64,000 nt of DNA from an uncultured Clostridia bacterium (GTDB lineage Bacteria; Bacillota; Clostridia; UBA1381): the NCBI GenBank assembly GCA_934501535.1, contig CAKSUM010000010.1, positions 39,835 to 103,834 of the forward strand, written 5' to 3'. Positions 24,963 through 36,752 of this stretch are shown in pieces. The translations under genes and the position numbers were made by a program. How positions within the stretch are numbered: position 1 is the stretch's first letter; every line of letters starts with the position of its first letter. Below the pieces are notes generated by a model, which searched no databases, was not told the DNA's origin, and saw nothing but the letters and a program-made list of their open reading frames with translations.

Positions 24963-26702
24963 TTATTCCTCCGTGCATGAGATTTTCGGCGTAACATAAA
25001 CGGTGTTGTAGTTATCGTAAATAACCATACCGGGTTTTGCGCCGTTCGGTTTTTTCACATTTTTGATAAAGGTGTAGTCTACCGGCACCTGTGACGAGTC
25101 ACGGGCTTTTGAATAATATGCTGCAAGCTCCGCCGCCTGGCGCATGGTGGTTTCGGGAATGTTTTTGTCAATCCCCAGTTTTATGACGGTATGCGAACCG
25201 TGGATTTTCTTTGTATGAAACCATATGTCGCCCGAATTTGCAAAACGCAGCGTGAGATAATCGTTTTGCGTATTGTTTTTTCCTACATATATGTCAAATC
25301 CGTCCGATGAAACATAATGCATCGGTTTGGGCTGCTGTTTGCTGTTTTTCGCACCCTTTTTCTGTTTTTTTATATATCCCTGTTCCGCAAGCTCGGAACG
25401 TATCGAATTGATATCCGATTCGCTTGATGAATTTTGCGCAAGTACAAGCGTACTTTCAAGGTATTCAATATCGTCGGCGGTGTTTTTGATTTGCTTTGCC
25501 ACCTCAATTTCGGCATTTTTAAGTTTTGAATAAAGCTTGTAATACCGCTGCGCGTTTTTTGCTCCGCTCAGCTGCGGCAGAAGTTCTATATCAATTTGCG
25601 GTGCTCCGTCGGCATAGTAGTTTTCAGCCGTGAGTACGGTCTGACCCGGCTCGATACGGTACAAATTTGCGGTTATAAGGTCTCCGCAGATTTTGTATTT
25701 TTCTTTGTTTTCGGCATCACGCATGGTTTGTTTCTGCAATTCCAGTTTTTTTGCGCACCGCTCGATGTTTGTATGGAGAAGATGTACCAAATCTGCGGAT
25801 TTTTGCCGCATGCGCTCGCGGAAATCGCGTGTACGGTAGAAATCGCGCACAACGTCGCTGATGCAGCCGTAATATTTCACATTGCAGCCGGAACCGTACT
25901 GCGTAACAGCCGTTGCAGAAAAATCGACGGGTTTGCCGTCGGGGTCAAATATAATGCAAGGCTCAAAGTGTATATTTTCCGCAAAGGATATAACCTCGTC
26001 CCGGATTGCCGATTTCTGCGCGTCGGACAGTTCTCCGCATACATAAGCCGTGCTGCCTGCCGCGCGGTACACAAATTCACGCGCGGTAACCGGGCTTATT
26101 CCCGATACGGCGGACATGATTGCCTTGTCCGGTTTTTGCGCATCGTTTGAAAAGTCTATTATAACATTCGCTATTTCATCGGATAATATCGGAGTTTTGT
26201 TCTGTGCCGGAGGGAGCCGGTATGTTCCGCCGGGCAAAATCTGGCGCACCGAGCTTACCGTAAAATCTATGTGTTTTGCCGAGTCGATAATTCTGTAATT
26301 TTCATCGCAAAGTATTATGTTGGAGTTTCTTCCGGTGATTTCGGTTATAAGATGCTTTACGGTGAGATCGCCAAGTTCGTTGTATGATTCGACATCGATT
26401 TCGATGATACGTTCTGCCGACGGCTGAGATATACGCACGATTTTGCCGCCGGAAATGTGTTTTCTCAAAAGCATGCAGAACATCGGCGGAGTTTTCGGGT
26501 TCTCCTTGACCGAATCGGTGAAATGTACGCGTGCATTGTTCGCGCTCGCGCTGAGAACAAGCTTGTATCCGCCGGCGTGCGTGCGCACGGATATAAGCAG
26601 CTCATCTTTTTCGGGCTGGTGCACTTTGTCAATTCTGCCGTTTAACAGGGCAGACGTTAATTCTTCTACAGTTTTTCTTACGCATATTGTGTCAAATGCC
26701 AT
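24963..26702 (-). CDS. rqcH: Ribosome quality control protein RqcH (NFACT/FbpA family)
   Basis: A 579-residue NFACT protein: NFACT-N (about 1-200; VRKTVEELTSALLNGRIDKVHQ), helix-hairpin-helix and long coiled coil (about 280-430), and the C-terminal NFACT-R domain (about 450-575; DIWFHTKKIHGSHTVIK). RqcH binds the tRNA-obstructed 50S subunit and adds alanine tails to stalled nascent chains for degradation; older names are fibronectin-binding protein A. Length is normal. A GGAGG lies 8 bp before the ATG. Confidence 0.94.
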   Translation of the reverse strand: MAFDTICVRKTVEELTSALLNGRIDKVHQPEKDELLISVRTHAGGYKLVLSASANNARVHFTDSVKENPKTPPMFCMLLRKHISGGKIVRISQPSAERIIEIDVESYNELGDLTVKHLITEITGRNSNIILCDENYRIIDSAKHIDFTVSSVRQILPGGTYRLPPAQNKTPILSDEIANVIIDFSNDAQKPDKAIMSAVSGISPVTAREFVYRAAGSTAYVCGELSDAQKSAIRDEVISFAENIHFEPCIIFDPDGKPVDFSATAVTQYGSGCNVKYYGCISDVVRDFYRTRDFRERMRQKSADLVHLLHTNIERCAKKLELQKQTMRDAENKEKYKICGDLITANLYRIEPGQTVLTAENYYADGAPQIDIELLPQLSGAKNAQRYYKLYSKLKNAEIEVAKQIKNTADDIEYLESTLVLAQNSSSESDINSIRSELAEQGYIKKQKKGAKNSKQQPKPMHYVSSDGFDIYVGKNNTQNDYLTLRFANSGDIWFHTKKIHGSHTVIKLGIDKNIPETTMRQAAELAAYYSKARDSSQVPVDYTFIKNVKKPNGAKPGMVIYDNYNTVYVTPKISCTEE

Positions 26703-26724
26703 AATTTTCTACCTCCGCATAAAT

Positions 26725-26753
26725 AGTATAACATAAAAAATGTAAAAAATCAA
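26725..26753 (-). promoter_or_regulatory. Predicted promoter of rqcH
   Basis: On the minus strand TTGATT (26753-26748), 17 bp, TATACT (26730-26725), with a TG dinucleotide one base before the -10 box (extended -10). Confidence 0.65.
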
Positions 26754-26802
26754 AAAAATTATAAAAAATTTAGAAAAAAGTATGTTATTTTTGAAAAATA
26801 TG

Positions 26803-26811
26803 TGGTATAAT
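26803..26811 (+). promoter_or_regulatory. Extended -10 promoter of the yicC operon
   Basis: TGGTATAAT: a perfect TATAAT (26806-26811) with an extended TGn. No good -35 box is seen 16-18 bp upstream. This is the probable head promoter for the operon that runs through yicC, remA and priA and onward. Confidence 0.6.
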
Positions 26812-26842
26812 GATTAAGATAATGGTAAAGTGGGTGAATTTT

Positions 26843-27721
26843 GTGTTAAAAAGCATGACAGGATACGGCAGATGTGAAGCTATAGAGGGCGGAAAAAAGA
26901 TTTTATGTGAAATCAAGTCGGTAAACCACCGCTATTCCGACTATTCTATTAAGGTGCCGAAATATTACGGTTTTTTGGAGGACAGAGTCCGAAAATTTGT
27001 ATCGGATTATATTTCGCGCGGAAAAGTTGATATTTATATAGGTATAGAAAGCTTTGAACAGGCAGATAAGGAAATTCATGTAAATACGGAGCTTGCGAAA
27101 AATTACCTGAATGCTCTGCGGGAGCTGCGCGATGAGCTGGGGCTTACGGACGATATTTCCGTGATGAATCTGGCGCGCTATCCGGACATTTTCATTGCGG
27201 AGCAGAAAGAGGAAGATGAAGAAGAAATCTGGGCAAGCGTAAAAAAGGGTTTGGAACCTGCCGCAAAATCGTTTGCCGCAATGCGCGAGCGCGAGGGCGA
27301 ACGCATAAGATGCGACCTTGAACAGCGCGTCGAATACATGAAAACGATTGCCGCAAAAATCGAAGAGCGTTCGCCGGAAACGGTGGCGGAATACCGCAGC
27401 CGTCTGTATGACAAGCTGAAAGAAATTCTGGACGGCAAGGAAATCGATGAGGCGCGGATACTTACCGAAGCGGCGATATTTGCGGATAAAGTTGCCGTAA
27501 ACGAAGAGTTGGTAAGACTTGCAAGCCACTTTGACGAATTTTATGCCATAACCGCGTCGGGCGAGCCGGCAGGAAGAAAGCTTGACTTTTTGATCCAGGA
27601 AATCAACCGTGAAATCAACACAACAGGCTCAAAGGCGAATGACATTGAAATTGCAAAGCTTGTTGTTGAGCTGAAAGCCGAAACCGAAAAGCTGCGCGAG
27701 CAAATCCAGAACATCGAATAG
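26843..27721 (+). CDS. yicC: YicC family endoribonuclease
   Basis: A 292-residue YicC/YloC protein. The family begins with the invariant SMTGYG segment, here as VLKSMTGYGRCE, so I place the start at the GTG after GGGTGA; 11 earlier in-frame codons would lie at the transcription start. The C-terminal GRKLDFLIQEINREINTTGSKAND segment is the other family signature. YicC/YloC proteins are RNA-cleaving enzymes that affect RNA decay. First gene of the conserved yicC-remA-gmk-rpoZ-priA order. Confidence 0.93.
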   Translation: MLKSMTGYGRCEAIEGGKKILCEIKSVNHRYSDYSIKVPKYYGFLEDRVRKFVSDYISRGKVDIYIGIESFEQADKEIHVNTELAKNYLNALRELRDELGLTDDISVMNLARYPDIFIAEQKEEDEEEIWASVKKGLEPAAKSFAAMREREGERIRCDLEQRVEYMKTIAAKIEERSPETVAEYRSRLYDKLKEILDGKEIDEARILTEAAIFADKVAVNEELVRLASHFDEFYAITASGEPAGRKLDFLIQEINREINTTGSKANDIEIAKLVVELKAETEKLREQIQNIE

Positions 27722-27758
27722 CGGAAAGGAGAGTGCCGCATATGCGGCATGAGAACGT

Positions 27759-28013
27759 ATGAAACTGATTAATATAGGCTTTGGAAACATGGTTTTGTCG
27801 GACAGAATTGTCTGCGTAATAAGCCCGGAATCCGCACCGATAAAGCGTGTTATGCGTGAGGCGGAGGAAAAGGGAAAGCTTGTGAACGCAACCTACGGAC
27901 GGCGCACGAGGGCAGTTGTGGTAACCGATTCCGACCACATAATTTTGTCCGCGCTGCAGCCGGAAACAATTTCTAACAGAATAATCCAGGAGGGAGATGC
28001 ACAAGATGAATAG
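27759..28013 (+). CDS. remA: RemA-family DNA-binding regulator (DUF370)
   Basis: An 84-residue RemA-type protein: MKLINIGFGNMVLSDRIVCVI and TYGRRTRAVVVTDSDHIILSA are family hallmarks. In B. subtilis RemA forms ring-shaped oligomers that wrap DNA and activates biofilm matrix genes; in Clostridia its role is less clear. The stop overlaps gmk by 8 bp. Confidence 0.92.
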   Translation: MKLINIGFGNMVLSDRIVCVISPESAPIKRVMREAEEKGKLVNATYGRRTRAVVVTDSDHIILSALQPETISNRIIQEGDAQDE

Positions 28014-28611
28014 AGGTTCACTGTTTATCGTATCGGGGCCTTCGGGTACCGGAAAAGGAACCGTATGTGCCGAGCTGATAAAGCATGATAACATTTTTCT
28101 GTCAATATCCGCGACAACGCGCGATAAGCGCGCCGGTGAAAAGGAAGGCGTTACATACTTTTACACATCGACAGAAAAGTTCAGGGAAATGATTGAAAAC
28201 AATCAGATGCTTGAATATGCGGTTTACAGCGGAAATTATTACGGCACGCCGAGAAAGGCTGTCGAGGATATGCTGGCTGCGGGGAAAAATGTTATCTTGG
28301 AAATTGAGGTTCAGGGTGCGCTGAAGGTGAAAAGCAAAATGCCGGAGGCGATCTTGATATTTGTCGTACCGCCGTCAATCGCGGAGCTGAAAAAGCGACT
28401 TGTAGAACGCGGACGGGAAAACAAAGATGAAATCAGGCGCAGAATAGGGGAGGCAAGCCGTGAGTTTTCGCAGCTGCCGAAATATAATTATGTTGTTGTA
28501 AACGATAATCTCGAACGCTGCGTGGGCGATGTGCTCGATATTATAAATGAAACTAATGAAAAGCAGGCATTAATTGAAAGTCTGTTAAAAGAAATAAAAG
28601 GAGAGAATTAA
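28006..28611 (+). CDS. gmk: Guanylate kinase
   Basis: A 201-residue kinase that converts GMP and ATP to GDP and ADP. The P-loop is SGPSGTGKGT; the GMP-binding region is SATTRDKRAGEKEGVTYFY. Two ATGs are possible; the second (28006) has a better spacing from AGGAGG than 27997, which is only 3 bp away. It overlaps the end of remA. Confidence 0.95.
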   Translation: MNRGSLFIVSGPSGTGKGTVCAELIKHDNIFLSISATTRDKRAGEKEGVTYFYTSTEKFREMIENNQMLEYAVYSGNYYGTPRKAVEDMLAAGKNVILEIEVQGALKVKSKMPEAILIFVVPPSIAELKKRLVERGRENKDEIRRRIGEASREFSQLPKYNYVVVNDNLERCVGDVLDIINETNEKQALIESLLKEIKGEN

Positions 28612-28613
28612 TT

Positions 28614-28832
28614 ATGATGATCAAACCGGGAATAAGCGCTTTGGAGAAATGTGTGGAGGACGGCTGCCGCTATGTATTGGTAACGATGGCTGCAAAAAGA
28701 GCAAGAATGTTGGGTGACGGCAGCGAATGTCTTGTACCGTGCGATTCAAAAAATCCCGTATCCGAGGCAATAATGGAGATTTCGTCGGGCAAGGTGGGAC
28801 ATAAGCCGATTAAGCTTGATGAAAATAAATAA
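28614..28832 (+). CDS. rpoZ: RNA polymerase omega subunit
   Basis: A 72-residue omega subunit, which helps assemble the beta' subunit of RNA polymerase. The core YVLVTMAAKRARML is typical. It sits between gmk and priA as in other Firmicutes; the coaBC gene often found after rpoZ is missing here. Confidence 0.92.
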   Translation: MMIKPGISALEKCVEDGCRYVLVTMAAKRARMLGDGSECLVPCDSKNPVSEAIMEISSGKVGHKPIKLDENK

Positions 28833-28846
28833 TCCGGAGGAGTGCC

Positions 28847-31279
<2,433 letters not shown>

Positions 31280-31283
31280 TTAG

Positions 31284-31730
31284 ATGGCTCTTAGGGAAAT
31301 AAGAAAAAAGGGCGATGAAATTTTGACAAAAAAATGCAAGGAGGTCAAGGTATTTGACAAAAAGCTTGCGATACTGCTTGACGATATGTACGAAACCATG
31401 CAGAAACATGACGGAGTGGGACTTGCCGCGCCGCAGGTCGGCATTTTGAAACGTGCGTTTGTGGTTGACATAGGCGAGGGCAAAATAGAAATTGTAAATC
31501 CGCAGATTGTAAAGGCGGAGGGGTCACAAATCGGACAGGAGGGCTGTTTGAGCGTTCCCGACGTATGGGGAGATGTGGAGCGCCCGAACGAGGTGACGCT
31601 TGAGGGCTTTGACCGTGACGGAAACAAAATTACCGTTTCGGGCAGCGAGCTTTTGGCAAGGGCTTTCTGTCATGAATATGACCATTTAAACGGAGAATTA
31701 TTTACCGATAAAATTATAGAGGAAAAATAA
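31284..31730 (+). CDS. def: Peptide deformylase
   Basis: A 148-residue deformylase that removes the formyl group from new proteins. All three motifs are intact: GVGLAAPQVG, QEGCLSVP with metal ligand C88, and the HEYDH motif with H130, E131 and H134. It lies between priA and fmt, with 4 bp from the priA stop. A 128-bp GC-rich gap follows before fmt. Confidence 0.96.
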   Translation: MALREIRKKGDEILTKKCKEVKVFDKKLAILLDDMYETMQKHDGVGLAAPQVGILKRAFVVDIGEGKIEIVNPQIVKAEGSQIGQEGCLSVPDVWGDVERPNEVTLEGFDRDGNKITVSGSELLARAFCHEYDHLNGELFTDKIIEEK

Positions 31731-31858
31731 CGCCGAAAACACCGCGTTCGCTTCATTTTGAGGTGAGAAGGGCGCGGCGTTGCGGTAATACGATTATTTT
31801 GCCGGCGGATTTTTGCACTGCGGTATGTGCGCCGTGCGGCATCGAAACGGAGATTAAT

Positions 31859-32782
31859 ATGAGAATTTTGTTTATGGGTACGCCGGATATAGCGGCAAAA
31901 TGCCTCAAGGCTCTGTGTGACGCCGGCATGAATGTGGTGGGCGCAGTGAGCCAGCCGGACAGACCGAAGGGCAGAGGACACAAGTTGCAGCCGACCGAGG
32001 TAAAGGCGGCGGCGGAGGAAGCCGGAATACCGGTGTTTCAGCCGGAAACAATAAAAAACGGCGAATTGCTGCCTGTTCTTGACGAATTGAAACCCGATTT
32101 AATAGCCGTTGTGGCATACGGGAAAATTCTTCCCGAATATATTATCGATTATCCGCCCAAGGGGTGCATAAATGTTCATGCGTCACTGCTTCCGAAACTG
32201 CGCGGAGCGGCGCCGGTTCAGTGGGCTGTTATAAACGGGGAAAAGGAAACCGGAGTCACAACAATGCTGATGGACAAGGGACTCGATACCGGCGATATGC
32301 TGCTTTGCGAAAAAACGCAGATAGGCGAGTATGAAACCTCAGATGAGCTTTTTGCAAGGATAACCGAAATCGGTGCAAGGCTGCTGATAAAAACCATTAA
32401 TGAAATTGACAGCATCAAACCCATTCCCCAGGAGCATGACAAACATACATATGCGCCGATGATTACTAAGGAAACGGCACATATTGACTGGTCAAAAACA
32501 ACCGGGCAGATTTCAAAGCTTATCTGCGGCATGAACAGCAAACCTATGGCATACTGCGTATACAAGGGTGAAAACGTTAAAATTGTATCGGCAGTTAAAG
32601 GAGAAGAAACGGAAGGCGAAAACGGTGAAATTATCGGCTTCACTAAGGGAAAGGGACTAAGGATAAAAACCTCGGACGGTTCAATATACGTTACATGCGC
32701 ACAGTTTCCGAACAGTAAGCGCATGGGCATTGAAGAATATTTAAGGGGACACGAAATCGAATACGGAACAATATTGAAATGA
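31859..32782 (+). CDS. fmt: Methionyl-tRNA formyltransferase
   Basis: A 307-residue enzyme that formylates initiator Met-tRNA. Seen are the N-terminal MRILFMGTPDIA, the folate-binding catalytic segment NVHASLLPKLRGAAPVQWAVINGE, and the C-terminal tRNA-binding domain (about 205-307). The start is the ATG 6 bp after ACGGAG. The frame remains open for 32 more codons upstream, but the extension has no ribosome binding site and is not family sequence. Confidence 0.95.
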   Translation: MRILFMGTPDIAAKCLKALCDAGMNVVGAVSQPDRPKGRGHKLQPTEVKAAAEEAGIPVFQPETIKNGELLPVLDELKPDLIAVVAYGKILPEYIIDYPPKGCINVHASLLPKLRGAAPVQWAVINGEKETGVTTMLMDKGLDTGDMLLCEKTQIGEYETSDELFARITEIGARLLIKTINEIDSIKPIPQEHDKHTYAPMITKETAHIDWSKTTGQISKLICGMNSKPMAYCVYKGENVKIVSAVKGEETEGENGEIIGFTKGKGLRIKTSDGSIYVTCAQFPNSKRMGIEEYLRGHEIEYGTILK

Positions 32783-32792
32783 GGTAGAAATT

Positions 32793-33479
32793 ATGTTATT
32801 TTATGACCCCACATACGGACTTGTACTAATCGGTTTTCTGCTTGCCATGCTTGCGTCAACCGGCGTGCAGAGCGCTTTCAGAAAATACTCGTCGGTAAAG
32901 AGCTACAGGCATTACACGGGAACCGACGCGGCAAGAAAAATTCTTGATGACAACGGTCTGTACAATGTGAGAATAGAGCATATAAGCGGCGATTTGAATG
33001 ACCACTATGACCCGTCGGCGAACGTTATACGTCTGTCCGACGCAACGGCATATTCCGACTCGGTTGCGGCAATCGGCGTTGCGGCTCACGAGGCAGGTCA
33101 TGCCGTACAGCATGCTGTCGGATATGTGCCGATAAAGGTGCGCAATGCAATTGTACCGGCAGTAAATATATGTTCAAGGCTGTCTATGCCGCTGTTTATT
33201 CTCGGCTTGATACTGGGATATGCAAATCTGGCGAATATCGGAATAATACTGTTTTCCGGCGCATTGGTGTTCCAGCTGGTAACTCTGCCCGTGGAATTTG
33301 ACGCGAGCCGGCGTGCAATAAAAATTCTTAATTCAAGTGCTATGCTTGATGAAGAGGAGTTAAAGGGCGCGAAAAAGGTGCTTTTTGCGGCGGCGATGAC
33401 TTATGTTGCGGCTGTACTTGCGTCTGCACTGCAGCTTTTGCGGCTTATTCTTCTGAATAATTCAAGGCGCAGGGATTAA
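32793..33479 (+). CDS. Zinc metallopeptidase, YugP family
   Basis: A 228-residue membrane protein with an HEAGH zinc motif (H99, E100, H103) and three to four hydrophobic segments (about 8-25, 125-165, 205-222). The family (DUF2268-type neutral zinc metallopeptidase) is common in Firmicutes; its substrates are unknown. The position between fmt and rsmB is common in Clostridia. The sequence FDASRRAIKIL follows the typical family pattern. Confidence 0.85.
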   Translation: MLFYDPTYGLVLIGFLLAMLASTGVQSAFRKYSSVKSYRHYTGTDAARKILDDNGLYNVRIEHISGDLNDHYDPSANVIRLSDATAYSDSVAAIGVAAHEAGHAVQHAVGYVPIKVRNAIVPAVNICSRLSMPLFILGLILGYANLANIGIILFSGALVFQLVTLPVEFDASRRAIKILNSSAMLDEEELKGAKKVLFAAAMTYVAAVLASALQLLRLILLNNSRRRD

Positions 33480-33667
33480 GGGCATCTTGTGAGCTGCGTC
33501 CGAAAATGCAGATTAAAATATACGGTTGCCGCGGAAAATATACGGCGCATTTCACGCTTCTCAAAGCGCGCGGCGCATCTGTTTGCACCGCGGTCGATGT
33601 GAACAGCCCGTTGCGGGGCGGTTATTATATTACTTGTGCTGCCGGTTGGCGGCGGAATGGAAATTTT

Positions 33668-34951
33668 ATGATTAATGCACGAGAAAAGGCGCTTTTGACG
33701 CTATATGAAATTGAATATAACGGCGCATATTCCAATATGGCGCTCAAACACGCAATTGCCTCGGGTTTGCAGAAACAGGATAAAATGCTTGTTACTCAGC
33801 TTGTTTACGGCACTGTCAGATATAAGCTGACTCTTGATTATATCATATCGCGGTATTCTAAAATAAAACTGAAAAAAATGTCCAAATATGTGTTGCTGAT
33901 ACTGCGCTTGGGTGTTTATCAGCTGTACTTTACCGACAAAATTCCGGAGTCTGCCGCTGTCAACGAAAGCGTGAAACTTGCAAAAAGATATGCGCCGAAA
34001 TCTTCGGGATTTGTAAACGGAATACTGCACTCTGTTATACGCGGCAGAGATGGGCTTGAATTTCCGCGCGAGAGAAACAAATTTTTGTCGGTGAAATACT
34101 CGTTTCCGGAGGAAATTGTAAAAATTTTCTCCGAGTACGATTTTTGCGGCGAGCTGATGGAAAGCCTAAACAGGGAGCCGCAAATGACTCTTCGCCTTAA
34201 CACGCTGAAGGGTACGGAACTTAATATTGAGGGAGCGAATATCGAAAGGTCGCCGCTTTATGAATATGCGTATTATGCGCGCGGACTGAATGTTGCCGAA
34301 TGCAGGGAATATAATGACGGTAAATTCACGGTTCAGGATATTGCGGCGATGATGGTATCGGAGGCGTTAAAGCCGCAAAAAGGCGAGTTTTGTATAGATG
34401 TCTGCGCGGCGCCCGGGGGAAAAACAACGCACATTGCGGAGCTTATGGAAAACTCTGGGAAAATAATTGCCTTTGATATTCATGAGCACAAAACGGAAAT
34501 AATCAGAAAAAACGCGCAGCGAATGGGAATTGATATAATAGAAACGGAATGCCGCGACGCGTCGGAACCGAAACCGGAGCTTAAGGGAAAAGCCGATAAG
34601 GTGCTTGTCGATGTTCCTTGTTCGGGATTGGGCATAATTGCACGCAAGCCGGACATAAAATGGAACAGAGAGGATATTGACACTCTTCCGGTTTTGCAGT
34701 ATAAAATACTGGAAACCGCGGCGCAATACCTAAAACCCGGCGGTGAACTGGTATACAGCACCTGCACGCTTAACAAAAGAGAAAATGAGGACGTTATATG
34801 CGAATTTGTGCGCAGAAACCGGGAATACGAATTTGTAAAAATAGAAATTCCGGGGCCGCTTATGCGCGACAACGGCGGATATATAACGCTGTTTCCCAAT
34901 ATAGATAATACAGACGGATTTTTTATATCCAAAATAAAAAGGTGCATATGA
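33668..34951 (+). CDS. rsmB: 16S rRNA cytosine-C5 methyltransferase RsmB
   Basis: A 427-residue enzyme that methylates C967 of 16S rRNA. It has an N-terminal NusB-like RNA-binding domain (about 1-140), then the methyltransferase domain: SAM loop DVCAAPGGKTTHIAEL, DVPCSGLGIIARKPDIKW, and the catalytic cysteine segment YSTCTLNKRENE. I place the start at ATG 33668 (MINAREKAL), where family similarity begins. The frame is open for 54 more codons upstream, but the extension is not family-like. It is 2 bp ahead of rlmN. Confidence 0.93.
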   Translation: MINAREKALLTLYEIEYNGAYSNMALKHAIASGLQKQDKMLVTQLVYGTVRYKLTLDYIISRYSKIKLKKMSKYVLLILRLGVYQLYFTDKIPESAAVNESVKLAKRYAPKSSGFVNGILHSVIRGRDGLEFPRERNKFLSVKYSFPEEIVKIFSEYDFCGELMESLNREPQMTLRLNTLKGTELNIEGANIERSPLYEYAYYARGLNVAECREYNDGKFTVQDIAAMMVSEALKPQKGEFCIDVCAAPGGKTTHIAELMENSGKIIAFDIHEHKTEIIRKNAQRMGIDIIETECRDASEPKPELKGKADKVLVDVPCSGLGIIARKPDIKWNREDIDTLPVLQYKILETAAQYLKPGGELVYSTCTLNKRENEDVICEFVRRNREYEFVKIEIPGPLMRDNGGYITLFPNIDNTDGFFISKIKRCI

Positions 34952-34952
34952 A

Positions 34953-35972
34953 ATGATTGATTTAAAGGACTTTGAATATGATGAGCTGGCGGAATATCTG
35001 CAAAGCATAGGTGAGGCAAAATTCCGCACCGAACAGATTTTTTCGTGGCTGCATAAAGGCGTGGAAAGTTTTGACGAAATGACCAATCTTTCAAAGGCAA
35101 CACGCGAAAAGCTGTCGCGCGAATGTTTTGTGTCGACGCTTAAAATTCGTGAAAAATACGTTTCAAAACTGGATAAAACCACAAAATACCTCTTTGAACT
35201 TCCCGACGGAAACTGTATCGAAAGTGTGGTTATGTATTATAAGCACGGCATAACTATCTGTATTTCTTCGCAAATCGGCTGCCGTATGGGCTGCGGATTT
35301 TGTGCGTCCACGATAGGGGGACTTTACAGAAATCTCACACCGGGAGAAATTTTGAATCAGGTTATCTTTGCTGGCAAGGACATAGGCGAAAGAATAAGCA
35401 ATATCGTTATGATGGGCATTGGTGAGCCGCTGGATAATTTTGATAACGTAGTAAAATTTCTGCATAACGTAAATCACCCGAAAGGCATTAATATCGGGTA
35501 CAGGCATATTTCGTTGTCTACATGCGGAGTGGTGCCGAAAATATACGAGCTGGCGGAGCAGGATATGCCGATAACGCTGTCGGTATCGCTGCATGCACCG
35601 AATGATGAAATACGCAGCTCAATTATGCCGATTAATAAAAAATATCACATAGATGAACTGATGTGCGCATGCCGTGATTACATAAAGAAAACAACACGGC
35701 GCATAAGCTTTGAGTATTCCCTTATAAGCGGCGTGAATGATTCGCTTGAAAACGCGGACGAACTTGCCGGACTTTTAAAAGGCATGCTTGCGCACGTCAA
35801 CCTGATTCCCGTCAATAAAATTGAGGAACGGGACTACCGTAAAGGAGATAAAAAGCAGATACGCGCATTTTGCGAACGTCTTATATCGCACGGTATAAAC
35901 GCTACGGTGCGCAGAGAGCTGGGCAGTGACATTCAGGCGTCATGCGGTCAGCTTAGAAAAAAACTGCTTTAA
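34953..35972 (+). CDS. rlmN: Dual-specificity rRNA/tRNA adenine-C2 methyltransferase RlmN
   Basis: A 339-residue radical-SAM methyltransferase that makes 2-methyladenosine in 23S rRNA and some tRNAs. The cluster motif is CRMGCGFC (C-x3-C-x2-C), and the two methyl-transfer cysteines lie in STCGVVPK and near SCGQLRKK at the end. It follows rsmB directly; prpC follows 37 bp later. Confidence 0.95.
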   Translation: MIDLKDFEYDELAEYLQSIGEAKFRTEQIFSWLHKGVESFDEMTNLSKATREKLSRECFVSTLKIREKYVSKLDKTTKYLFELPDGNCIESVVMYYKHGITICISSQIGCRMGCGFCASTIGGLYRNLTPGEILNQVIFAGKDIGERISNIVMMGIGEPLDNFDNVVKFLHNVNHPKGINIGYRHISLSTCGVVPKIYELAEQDMPITLSVSLHAPNDEIRSSIMPINKKYHIDELMCACRDYIKKTTRRISFEYSLISGVNDSLENADELAGLLKGMLAHVNLIPVNKIEERDYRKGDKKQIRAFCERLISHGINATVRRELGSDIQASCGQLRKKLL

Positions 35973-36009
35973 ATAAATTTGTAATAATCACAGAAGGCGG
36001 GGTGATGTT

Positions 36010-36738
36010 ATGAGAATGGGGGCGTGTACCGATATAGGTCGGATACGCAGAATTAATGAGGACAGCTACTTTTCCTACAGAAATGAAAATCTTGTAGGCG
36101 GTATGGTGGCGGACGGCATGGGCGGACATAATGCAGGCGAGGTTGCCAGCAGAATGACCACCATGATTGTTAAAGACTTTATAATAAGAAAGTTTGACCC
36201 CAATATGTCCCATATGCAGCTGGGTGACCTTATTAAGAGCGCGTTTATTGAGGCAAATGCCGAAATTTATGAGTACGCACGGCATCATGCAGAGGCAAAG
36301 GGTATGGGTACAACAGCGTCGATGGGCTTTATCTACCGGAACAAGCTTGTTGCGGTTCATGTCGGCGACAGCCGCATCTATGCCGTTTCAGACGGCGCAA
36401 TAAGGCAGATAACCACAGACCATTCCTATGTTCAGGAGCTTTTAAACCGCGGTCAGATAACCGGCGACGCGGCAAAAAATCATCCGCAGAAAAATCTTAT
36501 AACACGTGCCGTCGGGGCAGACGTTTCAATCAAGGTGGACGTTATTATTGAGGATTACAACGGCGAAACCGTGTTTATCTGTTCGGACGGACTTTCAAAT
36601 CTTGTCAGCGACGAACAGATTATGACGATACTTAATGAACATGAAAATCTGCAGACTGGTGTTGAAAACCTTGTTGCTCTCGCAAATAAAAAAGGCGGTA
36701 ATGACAACATAACCTGTCTTGCTTTTGATATAGACTGA
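36010..36738 (+). CDS. prpC: PP2C-type Ser/Thr protein phosphatase (PrpC/Stp)
   Basis: A 242-residue metal-dependent phosphatase. Motifs: ADGMGGHNAGEVAS, GDSRIYAVSDG, FICSDGLSNL and GGNDNITCL, which supply the metal-binding aspartates. It removes phosphates placed by the neighbouring PrkC kinase and acts on cell wall, translation and growth targets. The kinase gene follows 14 bp later. Confidence 0.95.
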   Translation: MRMGACTDIGRIRRINEDSYFSYRNENLVGGMVADGMGGHNAGEVASRMTTMIVKDFIIRKFDPNMSHMQLGDLIKSAFIEANAEIYEYARHHAEAKGMGTTASMGFIYRNKLVAVHVGDSRIYAVSDGAIRQITTDHSYVQELLNRGQITGDAAKNHPQKNLITRAVGADVSIKVDVIIEDYNGETVFICSDGLSNLVSDEQIMTILNEHENLQTGVENLVALANKKGGNDNITCLAFDID

Positions 36739-36752
36739 AAGGAGTTATTTTT

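Noticed and set aside
31731..31858. Riboswitch or structured RNA between def and fmt
   Set aside because: A loose hairpin (about 31739-31786) is possible, but no known riboswitch core or T-box sequence is seen; it is more like the other GC-rich leaders.
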